A DNA stretch of 64,000 bases from CAYNRG01 sp964399545 (GTDB lineage: Bacteria > Bacillota_I > Bacilli_A > Erysipelotrichales > Erysipelotrichaceae): NCBI GenBank assembly GCA_964399545.1, contig CAYNRG010000002.1:231637-295636 (forward strand). The letters are read 5' to 3'. The notes under the pieces are model-generated. The model saw only the letters and a list, made by a program, of their open reading frames with translations. It was not told where the DNA came from and made no database searches. Position numbers and translations under genes: made by a program. Of this stretch, positions 27,531 through 35,662 are shown one piece after another (the stretch's first letter is position 1; each line of letters begins with the position of its first letter).

Positions 27531-28193
27531 ATGAAATTATTTATTGTTGAAGATGATCAAGTATTAAAAAAGGAATTGATGACATTCTTAACTAATTACG
27601 GCTATAACTGTGAAAGCTCTGATAATTTTGGTGGAATTGTTACAGAGATAATAGAGGCGCAACCGGATTTAATTCTTTTGGATATTAACTTGCCACTTGT
27701 CGATGGATACCACCTTTGTACGGAGATTCGAAAAGTTTCAAGTATTCCATTGATCGTAGTTACAAGTCGTGATACAGAGATGGATGAGTTGATGAGTATG
27801 AACTTAGGAGCTGATGATTTTGTGACAAAACCCTATAATTCACGAGTCTTATTAGCTCGGATTCAAGCTGTTTTAAAACGGAGTGAAAAAGGAAGTGAGA
27901 ATTTAGAGTTAAGCTATAAAGGTCTCTGTTTATCAGTGTCTACAAGTAAAGCAACTTCTTTTGGTAAGGAAGTTGAGTTGACAAAAAATGAACTACAAAT
28001 TTTACTTTGTCTGATGAGAAATAAAGAAAAGATTATTAGTAGAAACGAATTAATGAATGAGCTTTGGCAATCGGATGAGTTTGTCGATGACAACACCTTA
28101 ACGGTGAATGTAAATCGACTAAGGAAGAAGTTAGAGGAAGTTGGAATGATTGACTTTATTAAAACGAAAAGAGGACAGGGATATAGTTTATGA
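27531..28193 (+). CDS. OmpR-family response regulator, BceR-like
   Basis: A 220-residue regulator. The receiver domain (1-120) has the acidic pair EDD at 7-9, phospho-acceptor D51 in LLDINLP and the conserved Lys in TKPYN. The winged-helix domain (130-220) carries ELTKNELQIL and DDNTLTVNVNRLRKKL. The stop overlaps the histidine kinase start as ATGA. With the kinase and ABC transporter downstream it forms a Bce-type detoxification module answering peptide antibiotics acting on lipid II cycle intermediates (family knowledge). Confidence 0.9.
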   Translation: MKLFIVEDDQVLKKELMTFLTNYGYNCESSDNFGGIVTEIIEAQPDLILLDINLPLVDGYHLCTEIRKVSSIPLIVVTSRDTEMDELMSMNLGADDFVTKPYNSRVLLARIQAVLKRSEKGSENLELSYKGLCLSVSTSKATSFGKEVELTKNELQILLCLMRNKEKIISRNELMNELWQSDEFVDDNTLTVNVNRLRKKLEEVGMIDFIKTKRGQGYSL

Positions 28194-29194
28194 GAGTGGA
28201 ACAATATTTAAAAGATAAATTGATCTTTATCGTTTTACAGGTAGGTATTATTTTATTTATCTCTTTTGTACTTTCTATGTTAAAGGTCGATATTTATATT
28301 AATGTGTATCTTACCCTGTGTTTAATTTTTGCCGATGTACTTGCTCTTTTGTGGGATTTTACAAAAAGATATCGATATTATTCAAGAATTCAAAAAAATT
28401 TGGATCAAATGGAGCAGAAACATTTAATTAGCGGGATTATGGATAATCCCTCTTTTATTGATGGAGAAATTTTATTTGAGATTATTCATCAGGCAACAAA
28501 ATCAATGAATGATGAAATTGCTATGTATAAAATAGCTCAAGAAGAATATCGGGAGTACATTGAAACTTGGATTCATGAAGTAAAGACTCCGATTGCTTGT
28601 ATTGATTTACTTTGTGAGAATAATAAAAATGAATTAACGGATAAAATAGAGAAGGAAACTAAAAAGGTTGATGGATTTATTGAACAGGCTCTTTTTTATG
28701 CACGGAGTACCAATGTTGCTGCTGATTATTCAATTAAAAGAATTAATTTAGATGATGTTTTAAAACGAATTATAAAAAAACATTCCAAACAGCTTATTGA
28801 AGCAAATGCACAACTTTCTTTTGATTTAGAAAAAATAGAGGTGTATGCAGATGAGAAGTGGTTGGGATTTATTATTGGTCAAATTATTGCGAATAGTGTT
28901 AAGTATAAAAAGGAAGATTTATCTCTTTCCTTTTCAATGAAACAAACCAAGGCTAACGTAATTTTATTCATCAAAGATAATGGAATTGGTATTTGTGAAA
29001 GCGATCTTTCACGTGTTTTTCAAAAAGGATTTACAGGAGAAAATGGTAGAAAATTTGCAAAAAGTACAGGGATGGGACTGTATATTTGTAAAACGCTCTG
29101 TGATAAGATGTATTTAAAGATTGAGGTTGATTCTCAGGTGAATCAAGGAGTAGAAGTTCGGATTATTTTCCCTAAAGAGAAGGGGATTGAATAA
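28190..29194 (+). CDS. Intramembrane-sensing histidine kinase, BceS-like
   Basis: A 334-residue kinase with two N-terminal TM helices (~10-33 and ~38-56) separated by only a few extracytoplasmic residues, the hallmark of BceS-type kinases that sense through their partner ABC transporter. The phospho-acceptor is H129 in WIHEVKTP. The ATPase domain shows the N-box IIANSVKY, the G1 box DNGIGI and GMGLYICK. It is coupled to the response regulator by an ATGA overlap and followed by a terminator. Confidence 0.9.
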   Translation: MRVEQYLKDKLIFIVLQVGIILFISFVLSMLKVDIYINVYLTLCLIFADVLALLWDFTKRYRYYSRIQKNLDQMEQKHLISGIMDNPSFIDGEILFEIIHQATKSMNDEIAMYKIAQEEYREYIETWIHEVKTPIACIDLLCENNKNELTDKIEKETKKVDGFIEQALFYARSTNVAADYSIKRINLDDVLKRIIKKHSKQLIEANAQLSFDLEKIEVYADEKWLGFIIGQIIANSVKYKKEDLSLSFSMKQTKANVILFIKDNGIGICESDLSRVFQKGFTGENGRKFAKSTGMGLYICKTLCDKMYLKIEVDSQVNQGVEVRIIFPKEKGIE

Positions 29195-29213
29195 GTCTCT
29201 TGATTCTCTATTC

Positions 29214-29239
29214 AAAGAACTGAAAAGTTCTTTTTTTGA
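29214..29239 (+). terminator. Intrinsic terminator after the BceS-like gene
   Basis: Stem AAAGAACT/AGTTCTTT with a GAAA loop and a T-run; it separates the two-component genes from the transporter genes. Confidence 0.8.
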
Positions 29240-29242
29240 ATG

Positions 29243-29256
29243 TGACAAAAGTGTAA
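29243..29256 (+). promoter_or_regulatory. BceR-type operator
   Basis: TGACA-AAAG-TGTAA is an imperfect inverted repeat with a 4-base spacer, the form reported for BceR-family regulators (TNACA-N4-TGTAA). It lies 45 bases upstream of a TATACT -10 box (29301-29306) without a good -35, as expected for an activated promoter of the BceAB-like transporter. Confidence 0.6.
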
Positions 29257-29359
29257 GGAAAATGTAAGATAAATCCATGGCGTATGAAATGGGGGTATTT
29301 TATACTTGAAGAGTAATGAGGTATGAAAGAAAAGAATCATGGATAGGAAGGGAGTCTGG

Positions 29360-30127
29360 ATGATGGATAAGATATTGAAAGTTTCAAATTTACAAAAGTA
29401 TTATGGAGGAAAAGGGAATATTACTAAAGCGGTAGATAACATTAGCTTTGAAGTTACTAAAGGAGATTACATTGGCATTATGGGTGCATCGGGTAGTGGA
29501 AAAACAACACTATTAAATTGTATTTCTACAATCGATAGGGCTACTGCAGGTCATATTCATATAGATGGATTAGAGGTTACAAAAATGAAGTCTGCGGCAC
29601 TTACAAAGTTTCGTAGAGAGAAATTAGGATTTATTTTCCAAGATTTTAACTTGTTGGATACTTTAACTGCGTATGAAAATATTGCACTAGCTTTAACAAT
29701 TTTGAAAATCCCAGCAAGAGAGATTGATAAAAAAGTGAAGGATGTTGCCATTCTTTTGAATATTGAGGAAGTATTGCATAAATATCCGTATCAAATGTCT
29801 GGTGGACAAAAGCAACGAGTTGCTAGTGCCCGAGCAATTGTAACGGAACCTTCTTTGATTTTAGCAGATGAACCAACAGGAGCGCTTGATTCAAAATCTG
29901 CAAAAACACTTTTAGAGAGCTTTAGCAAACTAAATGAAAGAATAGAAGCTACTATTTTAATGGTGACACATGATGCTTTTGCAGCAAGCTATTGCAAGCG
30001 AATTATTTTTATTAAAGATGGAAAAGTTTTTAATGAGTTAGTTCGAGGAGATAAAACAAGAAAAGAGTTTTTTAACCAGATAATGGATGTGATTGCCTTA
30101 TTGGGAGGTGATCTGAATGCTGACTAA
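29360..30127 (+). CDS. ABC transporter ATPase, BceA-like
   Basis: About 255 aa. Walker A is GASGSGKT (~40), the Q-loop is FQDFNLLD, the signature is MSGGQKQR, Walker B is LILADEPTGALDS and the switch is VTHDA. The ATG at 29339 is possible, but 29360 lies 8 bases after GGAAGGGA. It pairs with the 10-TM permease downstream (11-base overlap) as a BceAB-type exporter or flippase-like transporter protecting against peptide antibiotics. Confidence 0.92.
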   Translation: MMDKILKVSNLQKYYGGKGNITKAVDNISFEVTKGDYIGIMGASGSGKTTLLNCISTIDRATAGHIHIDGLEVTKMKSAALTKFRREKLGFIFQDFNLLDTLTAYENIALALTILKIPAREIDKKVKDVAILLNIEEVLHKYPYQMSGGQKQRVASARAIVTEPSLILADEPTGALDSKSAKTLLESFSKLNERIEATILMVTHDAFAASYCKRIIFIKDGKVFNELVRGDKTRKEFFNQIMDVIALLGGDLNAD

Positions 30128-32087
30128 ATTAGCTTTTCGAAATATGAGACGAAGTATACGGGATTATGGTGTTTATTTTCTAACATTAGTCTTTGGTGTA
30201 AGTATCTTTTATATGTTCAATTCCATTTACGAACAACAAGGAATTATGAGTGTAACGGAAACTTTGAATCAAACCATGATTGCATTGAGAGAAATTTTAT
30301 CTATTATTTCTGTTTTTGTTGCGGTAGTTTTGGGTGGATTAATTGTCTATGCGAATAACTTTTTCATTAAACGGAGGAAAAAGGAATTAGGAATTTATAT
30401 GACGCTTGGGATGGGGAAAAGAAAAATTTCTAGGATACTATTGTTAGAAACTTCTATTATGGCGATTATGGCTCTTGTTGCTGGGCTAGGTGTAGGCGTG
30501 GTAGGTTCCCAGTTTATGTCCTTTTTTACAGCATCAATCTTTGAGGCCGATATGACAGGGTTCAAGTTTATTTTTTCGCCCGATGCAGCTATGAAGAGTA
30601 TTCTTTACTTTTTGATTATTTTCTTCGTTGTGGGATTGTTTAATGTAGTTGGTTTGAGTCGCTTGAAATTAATTGATTTAATTTATGGTGGAAGAAAAAA
30701 TGAAACGGTGAGAATAAAAAATATTGGAGTAGCAGTAATTATCTTTATTATATCGATTCTTTGTTTAATTACAGCTTATTTTTTAATTTTAGATAACGGT
30801 ATATTCTACATCAATAAGCGATTTATGTTTTCCTTAATCTTTGGAATCATAGGAACTCTATTGTTTTTCTTGTCGCTGTCAGGGATGTTGACTATGTTGA
30901 TAAGAAAGAATAAAAAAATGTACTTCAAAAATTTAAATATGTTTGTTGTTCGACAACTGGGCTCTAAAATGAATACAAATTTTGTATCTATCAGTGTAGT
31001 ATGCATTGTGCTGTTATTAGTGATTGGCCTTTTCTCTTCGGGATATAGTATTCAGGATGTCATATCATCAACTTTAAAGAACGAAATTCAGTATGACTTC
31101 TCTGCTTGGAACTATTGTGGATATGGGGGGTGCAAAGGAATTTATGATTATCTTCCTGAAGAAATAAAAGAAGAGGATTTGGAGTATAGTGAGTTTAAAA
31201 AATATAATCTAGATAATGAACTTCAGTATAAGGATCTTCCGTTAGACTATTCTAGTGTGTTTTGGCCGATAGAAGAGTCCTCAGTAGGAGTGGTTCTATT
31301 ATCGGATTATAATGAGATATTGAAATTACAAGGGAAATCAGCTATTACTTTGAAAGAAGAGGAGTATGCAGTCGTTTATTCGAAGGGTTATATAGAAGTC
31401 TATGAAGAAATCCAAAGTCAAAAAATGGAGTTTCCAATAGATGGAAAAACATTGTCGCTAGCGAACGCACAATTAGGAATTAATATTTCGAATATTGATA
31501 TGGAGGGAATGTACTTTGTGGTTCCAAATCACTTCGAAGACTATTTAGAATCTAAAGACTTTTTCGTAGATATATATTTAAATATCAATGTCCACAGTGA
31601 GGAACAAGAAGCGCGAGTAGATAAGATGTTGGAAGAAGAAAGTGGCTCTGTTGCGTTTATCTATTATACAAGTAGGAAAAGGATGTATGAGGGATCCGTT
31701 TCCACAAAAGCGCTTGTCTCATTCTTGACTATTTATTTAGGTTTGGTGTTTATGATTTGTTGTGCTGCAATCTTAGCTTTACAACAACTTTCAGAAGCGG
31801 CAGATAATCGTGAAAGATATCTTCTTCTACATAAATTAGGAGCAGATAAAGCTCTTATTAATAAAGCTCTGTTTACTCAAATTTTATGTTATTTCCTTTT
31901 CCCGCTTTTACTGGCGATTGTCCATTCGATTGTAGGACTTACAGCGGTAAATGAAGCTATTAAAATGATTGGGAAAATGGATGTGACTCAAAGCATTGTG
32001 ATTACAGCAATTGTAGTGATTGTGGTATATGGTTCTTACTTTGTTCTGACCTATATCGGAAGTAAGAATATCATCAACAAGGCATAA
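30117..32087 (+). CDS. ABC transporter permease, BceB-like
   Basis: A 656-residue permease with about ten TM helices in the BceB layout: four N-terminal, a FtsX-like core, and a large extracytoplasmic domain (~310-545) between TM7 and TM8, which in the family binds the antibiotic or its lipid target and signals to BceS. That domain contains a CGYGGC motif, possibly a disulfide. A GGGAGGTGA site lies in the ATPase gene. Confidence 0.9.
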   Translation: MLTKLAFRNMRRSIRDYGVYFLTLVFGVSIFYMFNSIYEQQGIMSVTETLNQTMIALREILSIISVFVAVVLGGLIVYANNFFIKRRKKELGIYMTLGMGKRKISRILLLETSIMAIMALVAGLGVGVVGSQFMSFFTASIFEADMTGFKFIFSPDAAMKSILYFLIIFFVVGLFNVVGLSRLKLIDLIYGGRKNETVRIKNIGVAVIIFIISILCLITAYFLILDNGIFYINKRFMFSLIFGIIGTLLFFLSLSGMLTMLIRKNKKMYFKNLNMFVVRQLGSKMNTNFVSISVVCIVLLLVIGLFSSGYSIQDVISSTLKNEIQYDFSAWNYCGYGGCKGIYDYLPEEIKEEDLEYSEFKKYNLDNELQYKDLPLDYSSVFWPIEESSVGVVLLSDYNEILKLQGKSAITLKEEEYAVVYSKGYIEVYEEIQSQKMEFPIDGKTLSLANAQLGINISNIDMEGMYFVVPNHFEDYLESKDFFVDIYLNINVHSEEQEARVDKMLEEESGSVAFIYYTSRKRMYEGSVSTKALVSFLTIYLGLVFMICCAAILALQQLSEAADNRERYLLLHKLGADKALINKALFTQILCYFLFPLLLAIVHSIVGLTAVNEAIKMIGKMDVTQSIVITAIVVIVVYGSYFVLTYIGSKNIINKA

Positions 32088-32090
32088 ATA

Positions 32091-32172
32091 AAAAGCAAAA
32101 CTCAAAAGTAGGGGGTAGTTGTATAATCAACGAAAGAGATTATTTCCCTAGCTACAAGAGTTTTGCTTTTTT
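32091..32172. terminator. Long bidirectional terminator
   Basis: The outer 13-bp stem AAAAGCAAAACTC/GAGTTTTGCTTTT encloses nested stems (GTAGGG region, ATAATC/GATTAT, GTTG/CAAC) over about 80 bases. T-rich ends on both strands serve the convergent permease and alcohol dehydrogenase genes. Confidence 0.8.
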
Positions 32173-32181
32173 AATAAATGA

Positions 32182-33372
32182 TTATAGGATAGATTGATAA
32201 ATAGACAAGATATCTTCTTCAGTCAATCCGTGATAAGCTTTGTTGTTTAAGTTATTTCTTTCAAGCAACTGATGAGTTGCAGCTTGAAAATCAAACTGGT
32301 CAACACCATAAGCTCTCAAGTTTGGACCATCAAGTAAATTGAAGAAAAGGGTTTGAATAGACTGTACGCAAGATTGAGCAATCTCTTGATCCGATCCAGC
32401 TAGTCCAAAGACAGCTTTTCCTAAATTAACAAATTTGGTTAAAGGAAGGTGTTGATCACAGTCTTTTTTATAGTAAGTTTGGAGAACGAAAGGGTGAATA
32501 AGCGCTAAGCCAATACCATGGGTGAAATCGGTAAAGGCACTCAGCTCATGTTCAAGACCATGTGTTTTCCAATCGCCGAATGGTTTTCCAAGGCCGGTAA
32601 CTCCATTTAAGGCATAGGTAGCACTTAACATTAGTTGTGCACTAGCTTCGTAGTTTTCAGAATCGTGAATGTATTGTTGCGAATACTGGACCGTATTGGA
32701 AAAAAGAGCTTCAATGATTCGGTCGGCAAAGCCACTATCTTCATGGGTATCAAAATAAAGTTCCAATAAATGCGAAAGTGTATCACAAACACCGGCTACT
32801 CGTTGTTTATGGGGCAAAGTTTTTAGTACAGAAGGGTCTAAGAAAGAGAAGCTAGGTGCAACCATTGGGTGCCCAGTAGCTAACTTTTCTTTTGTTTCAG
32901 GGTTCGAAATGACTCCACCTTGATTCATTTCAGATCCGGTAGCACTAATCGTTAAGACAACACCAATGTTTACAAAGTCGGTGGCACGGTTCATTAAAGA
33001 GCCATCTTTAACAATATCCCAGATATCTGCATTGGCTGCAAGGGCCATAGCCATGTGCTTGGAGTTATCAATGACGCTACCACCTCCAACGGCAAGGATA
33101 AAGTCTAGGTTATGTTCTTTTATTAAAGAAACACCTTGACGAACAGTATCGACTTCAGGGTTGGGTTTAATTCCTCCCAATTCCACAAAAAAGATTTGGT
33201 GTTCTTTTAATAAATTAGTAATTGCATCATATAACCCAATGCGTTTAATACTCTCTTTGCCATAGGTCAATAAGACACGTGATCCTTGTTGCTTTATTTT
33301 TGTTGGTAGTTGATTCAGTTGATCTTTTCCGAACAATAGTTCAGTTTTTCTTTTGTAGATAAAATTTTCCAT
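32182..33372 (-). CDS. Iron-containing alcohol dehydrogenase (YqhD/BdhA type)
   Basis: A 396-residue NAD(P)H-dependent alcohol dehydrogenase, probably reducing aldehydes in fermentation. The cofactor motif GGGSVIDNSK is at ~97-106 and TISATGSEMNQGG follows. Metal ligands are expected in VCDTLSHLLE and HGLEHELSAF...HG. The GTG at 33381 lies inside the GAGGTGA site, so ATG 33372 is the start. A TGGTATAAT extended -10 (33391-33399) leaves a leader only about 12 bases long. It is divergent from the HTH/RCC1 gene. Confidence 0.92.
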   Translation of the reverse strand: MENFIYKRKTELLFGKDQLNQLPTKIKQQGSRVLLTYGKESIKRIGLYDAITNLLKEHQIFFVELGGIKPNPEVDTVRQGVSLIKEHNLDFILAVGGGSVIDNSKHMAMALAANADIWDIVKDGSLMNRATDFVNIGVVLTISATGSEMNQGGVISNPETKEKLATGHPMVAPSFSFLDPSVLKTLPHKQRVAGVCDTLSHLLELYFDTHEDSGFADRIIEALFSNTVQYSQQYIHDSENYEASAQLMLSATYALNGVTGLGKPFGDWKTHGLEHELSAFTDFTHGIGLALIHPFVLQTYYKKDCDQHLPLTKFVNLGKAVFGLAGSDQEIAQSCVQSIQTLFFNLLDGPNLRAYGVDQFDFQAATHQLLERNNLNNKAYHGLTEEDILSIYQSIL

Positions 33373-33390
33373 CTTTATCACCTCACTGCT

Positions 33391-33399
33391 ATTATACCA
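33391..33399 (-). promoter_or_regulatory. Extended -10 promoter of the alcohol dehydrogenase
   Basis: TGGTATAAT on the minus strand. The predicted transcript begins at or next to the ribosome binding site. Confidence 0.6.
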
Positions 33400-33423
33400 T
33401 GTTCTATTCGGAAAGAATAAGGT

Positions 33424-33452
33424 TTGCTAAAAGTTAAAAAAACAAGTAAAAT
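33424..33452 (+). promoter_or_regulatory. Promoter of the HTH/RCC1 transmembrane gene
   Basis: TTGCTA, a 17-bp spacer, then TAAAAT, ending 34 bases before the start codon. Confidence 0.55.
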
Positions 33453-33486
33453 AGGTAATAAGGAAAGAAGTTGAAGGGGTGAGGTT

Positions 33487-35445
33487 ATGATTACAAAACT
33501 ACCTGAAAAATTATTAGTGTTGAGAAAGCACTATGGTTACTCACAGCAAGAAATTGCAGATAAGATGGGAGTAAATGTTGTAGAATACATGGGATGGGAA
33601 AATGGGCGTGCTATTTGTACGCTATCACAGTTTAAGAGATTAGCTGGAATTTTTAGTCTTTCGTTAGAAGAAATGTTGAGAAACACGGCTGATCTTAATT
33701 TACCAACCTATTTTGATGATAGTATTCAAATTCCTTTTGTGAAGCAAGAAGAGGATCTTGTTTTCTTCGCAGGAAAAGGAGAAGTGGAAGTTGAAAACCC
33801 TCCAGTTGAAGAAGCGCCTAAGGTCAAGGTTGTTGAAGAAGCTCCGAAACCAAAAGTGGAAAAGACAAATAAGAAGATTAATTTAACAAAAAAACAAATG
33901 CAAATCGCAGGAGCGGCGGGGGTACTTGTTCTAATTTTTATTATTGGTGCAGCTTTCTTATTATCTCCTAAAAAGGGTGGAACAGAGAATCCACTAAATT
34001 TATCATTAAATGATCAACAACGGCTAGCAGCTGGAAAACAATTTAGTGTGATGATGGATGATCACTTAAACCCTCAACAATATGGAATTGGATTGAACCT
34101 TTCAGAGTTCCAGGGAGTTGTTTCAGTAAGTGCAAGAACAGATTTTGTTTTAGGACTCAAGTCGGATGGGACCGTAGTTGGTTCTGGATCTAATAGCCAA
34201 GGGCAGTTAAATGTGGGAGATTGGAAACAAATCACAGGAATCTCTGCAGGAAATAGTCATAGTGTGGGTGTGAAAGAAGATGGAACTGTTGTTTGTGCTG
34301 GAAGTAATCGAAGCCAAGAATGCGAAGTTTCAGGTTGGAAAGATGTAAAGACGGTAGTGGCAGGAGATGGATTTACTTTAGGAATTCATGAGGATGGGAC
34401 ACTAGATGTAGCGGGAACTATTCAAAATTCAGGATTGTTGAAAAAACAAATGAATGTAGTCTCTGCAGCTATTGGTACAAAGGAAATAGCTTTATTAAAA
34501 GAAGATCAAACTGTAGAGGTCATTTCTTATACAGGAACAATTGCGAGTGATTGCTCTTCTTGGGAAAATATTATTCAAGTTGCTGCAGGTAGTAATTACA
34601 TTGCAGGGTTAGATACAAAAGGAGAGGTGCATATTGTGACCAAAGATGCACAGCTTCAGAAAGAAGTAGAATCATGGTCGAACATCAAAGCGATTGAAGG
34701 TAGTGATTTATTTCTAATTGGTTACAATGGCAGTGAAATGGTTGGGGCAGGAAATCGAAGCTATCAACAATTTCCTGAAAACAAAAAAGAAGAGGCTTTA
34801 GCTAAAGTAACTAATGTAAAAGTTAGCCAAGTTGGTGAGAAGATAGAAATTACATGGGATAAAGTAGATGGAGCACAACACTATATTGTTACGATTAATA
34901 CGCCAAGTCCATATTCATCTAACAAAATAACAAACAATCAAGTGATGGTTGATCAATCGAGGTTTGAGAATGGTGAAACTTATCAAATTACAATTATTGC
35001 GGGGCATCCAACGGATGAAACTTTGAATTCTGATGCATTTACAGTGGATTATAAGCATAGTTTAACGCCAACGCCAGTCCCTGTTTTCACATTGACCATT
35101 AAATATGTAGATAAAGATGGAAAGGAAGTTTTTCCAGACCATGTGGAAGAAATTGCTGAGGGTGGAAGCTATCGAGTTGTAAGTCCAAAGAAAGAAGGAT
35201 ACCGAGTAACGCCAGAAATCGTAGAAGGTGTTATGGATGCAGTTAATTTAGTGGAGAGAGTAGTTTATACGATTAAACCAACACCAACACCGACTCCAAC
35301 ACCAACACCAGAGGCGACAGCAACCCCTGATGAGACCGCGTGTTTAGTTAGTGGAGGAAAGTGGATTCAAGAAGGAAGCTTATGTGCTTGTCCTGAAGGA
35401 TTTGAACTTTCTGATAGTAAAACCTGTGTTAAAACTGGACAGTAG
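33487..35445 (+). CDS. Transmembrane HTH protein with RCC1-like, FN3 and MucBP-like ectodomain
   Basis: A 652-residue protein with an unusual order. Residues ~5-65 are an XRE-type helix-turn-helix (YSQQEIADKMGVNVVEYMGWENGR). An acidic Pro-rich linker follows, then a single TM helix (~139-162). Outside the cell it has four to five RCC1-like repeats (~180-430, repeating LGLKSDGTVVGSGSN and VGVKEDGTVVCAGSN), an FN3 domain (~440-520), a MucBP-like domain (~530-595), a Thr-Pro repeat linker and a Cys-rich tail (four Cys). The orientation (DNA-binding inside, adhesive outside) suggests a one-component membrane sensor or a repurposed anchor. Ligand and target are unknown. GGGGTGAGG precedes the ATG. 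Confidence 0.8.
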   Translation: MITKLPEKLLVLRKHYGYSQQEIADKMGVNVVEYMGWENGRAICTLSQFKRLAGIFSLSLEEMLRNTADLNLPTYFDDSIQIPFVKQEEDLVFFAGKGEVEVENPPVEEAPKVKVVEEAPKPKVEKTNKKINLTKKQMQIAGAAGVLVLIFIIGAAFLLSPKKGGTENPLNLSLNDQQRLAAGKQFSVMMDDHLNPQQYGIGLNLSEFQGVVSVSARTDFVLGLKSDGTVVGSGSNSQGQLNVGDWKQITGISAGNSHSVGVKEDGTVVCAGSNRSQECEVSGWKDVKTVVAGDGFTLGIHEDGTLDVAGTIQNSGLLKKQMNVVSAAIGTKEIALLKEDQTVEVISYTGTIASDCSSWENIIQVAAGSNYIAGLDTKGEVHIVTKDAQLQKEVESWSNIKAIEGSDLFLIGYNGSEMVGAGNRSYQQFPENKKEEALAKVTNVKVSQVGEKIEITWDKVDGAQHYIVTINTPSPYSSNKITNNQVMVDQSRFENGETYQITIIAGHPTDETLNSDAFTVDYKHSLTPTPVPVFTLTIKYVDKDGKEVFPDHVEEIAEGGSYRVVSPKKEGYRVTPEIVEGVMDAVNLVERVVYTIKPTPTPTPTPTPEATATPDETACLVSGGKWIQEGSLCACPEGFELSDSKTCVKTGQ

Positions 35446-35457
35446 AAAGAGGATGTT

Positions 35458-35646
35458 ATGGATAAAGTTTGGTATGTGAGAAGCTCAAAGCGTAAAGGGG
35501 GCCCCTTTACAGAAGAAGAGTTTATTAAATTAATTCGCCAAGAAGTTATTGATTCAGATTATGAAATTTGGAATGCCGATTTAGAACAGTGGATTAATCT
35601 TGCAGAAAGTGTTTACTGCTTCTATATGCCTGAGAAAGAACAATAA
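35458..35646 (+). CDS. Small GYF_2-domain protein
   Basis: A 62-residue protein matching the GYF_2 (DUF4339) pattern: VWYVR near the start, GGPFTEEEFIKLI in the middle and YEIWNADLEQWINL at the end. GYF-like domains usually bind peptides; the partner is unknown. It starts 12 bases after the HTH/RCC1 gene and 16 bases before cysS, so it may be co-transcribed with both. Confidence 0.75.
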   Translation: MDKVWYVRSSKRKGGPFTEEEFIKLIRQEVIDSDYEIWNADLEQWINLAESVYCFYMPEKEQ

Positions 35647-35662
35647 CTAAAGGGGAAGAAAA

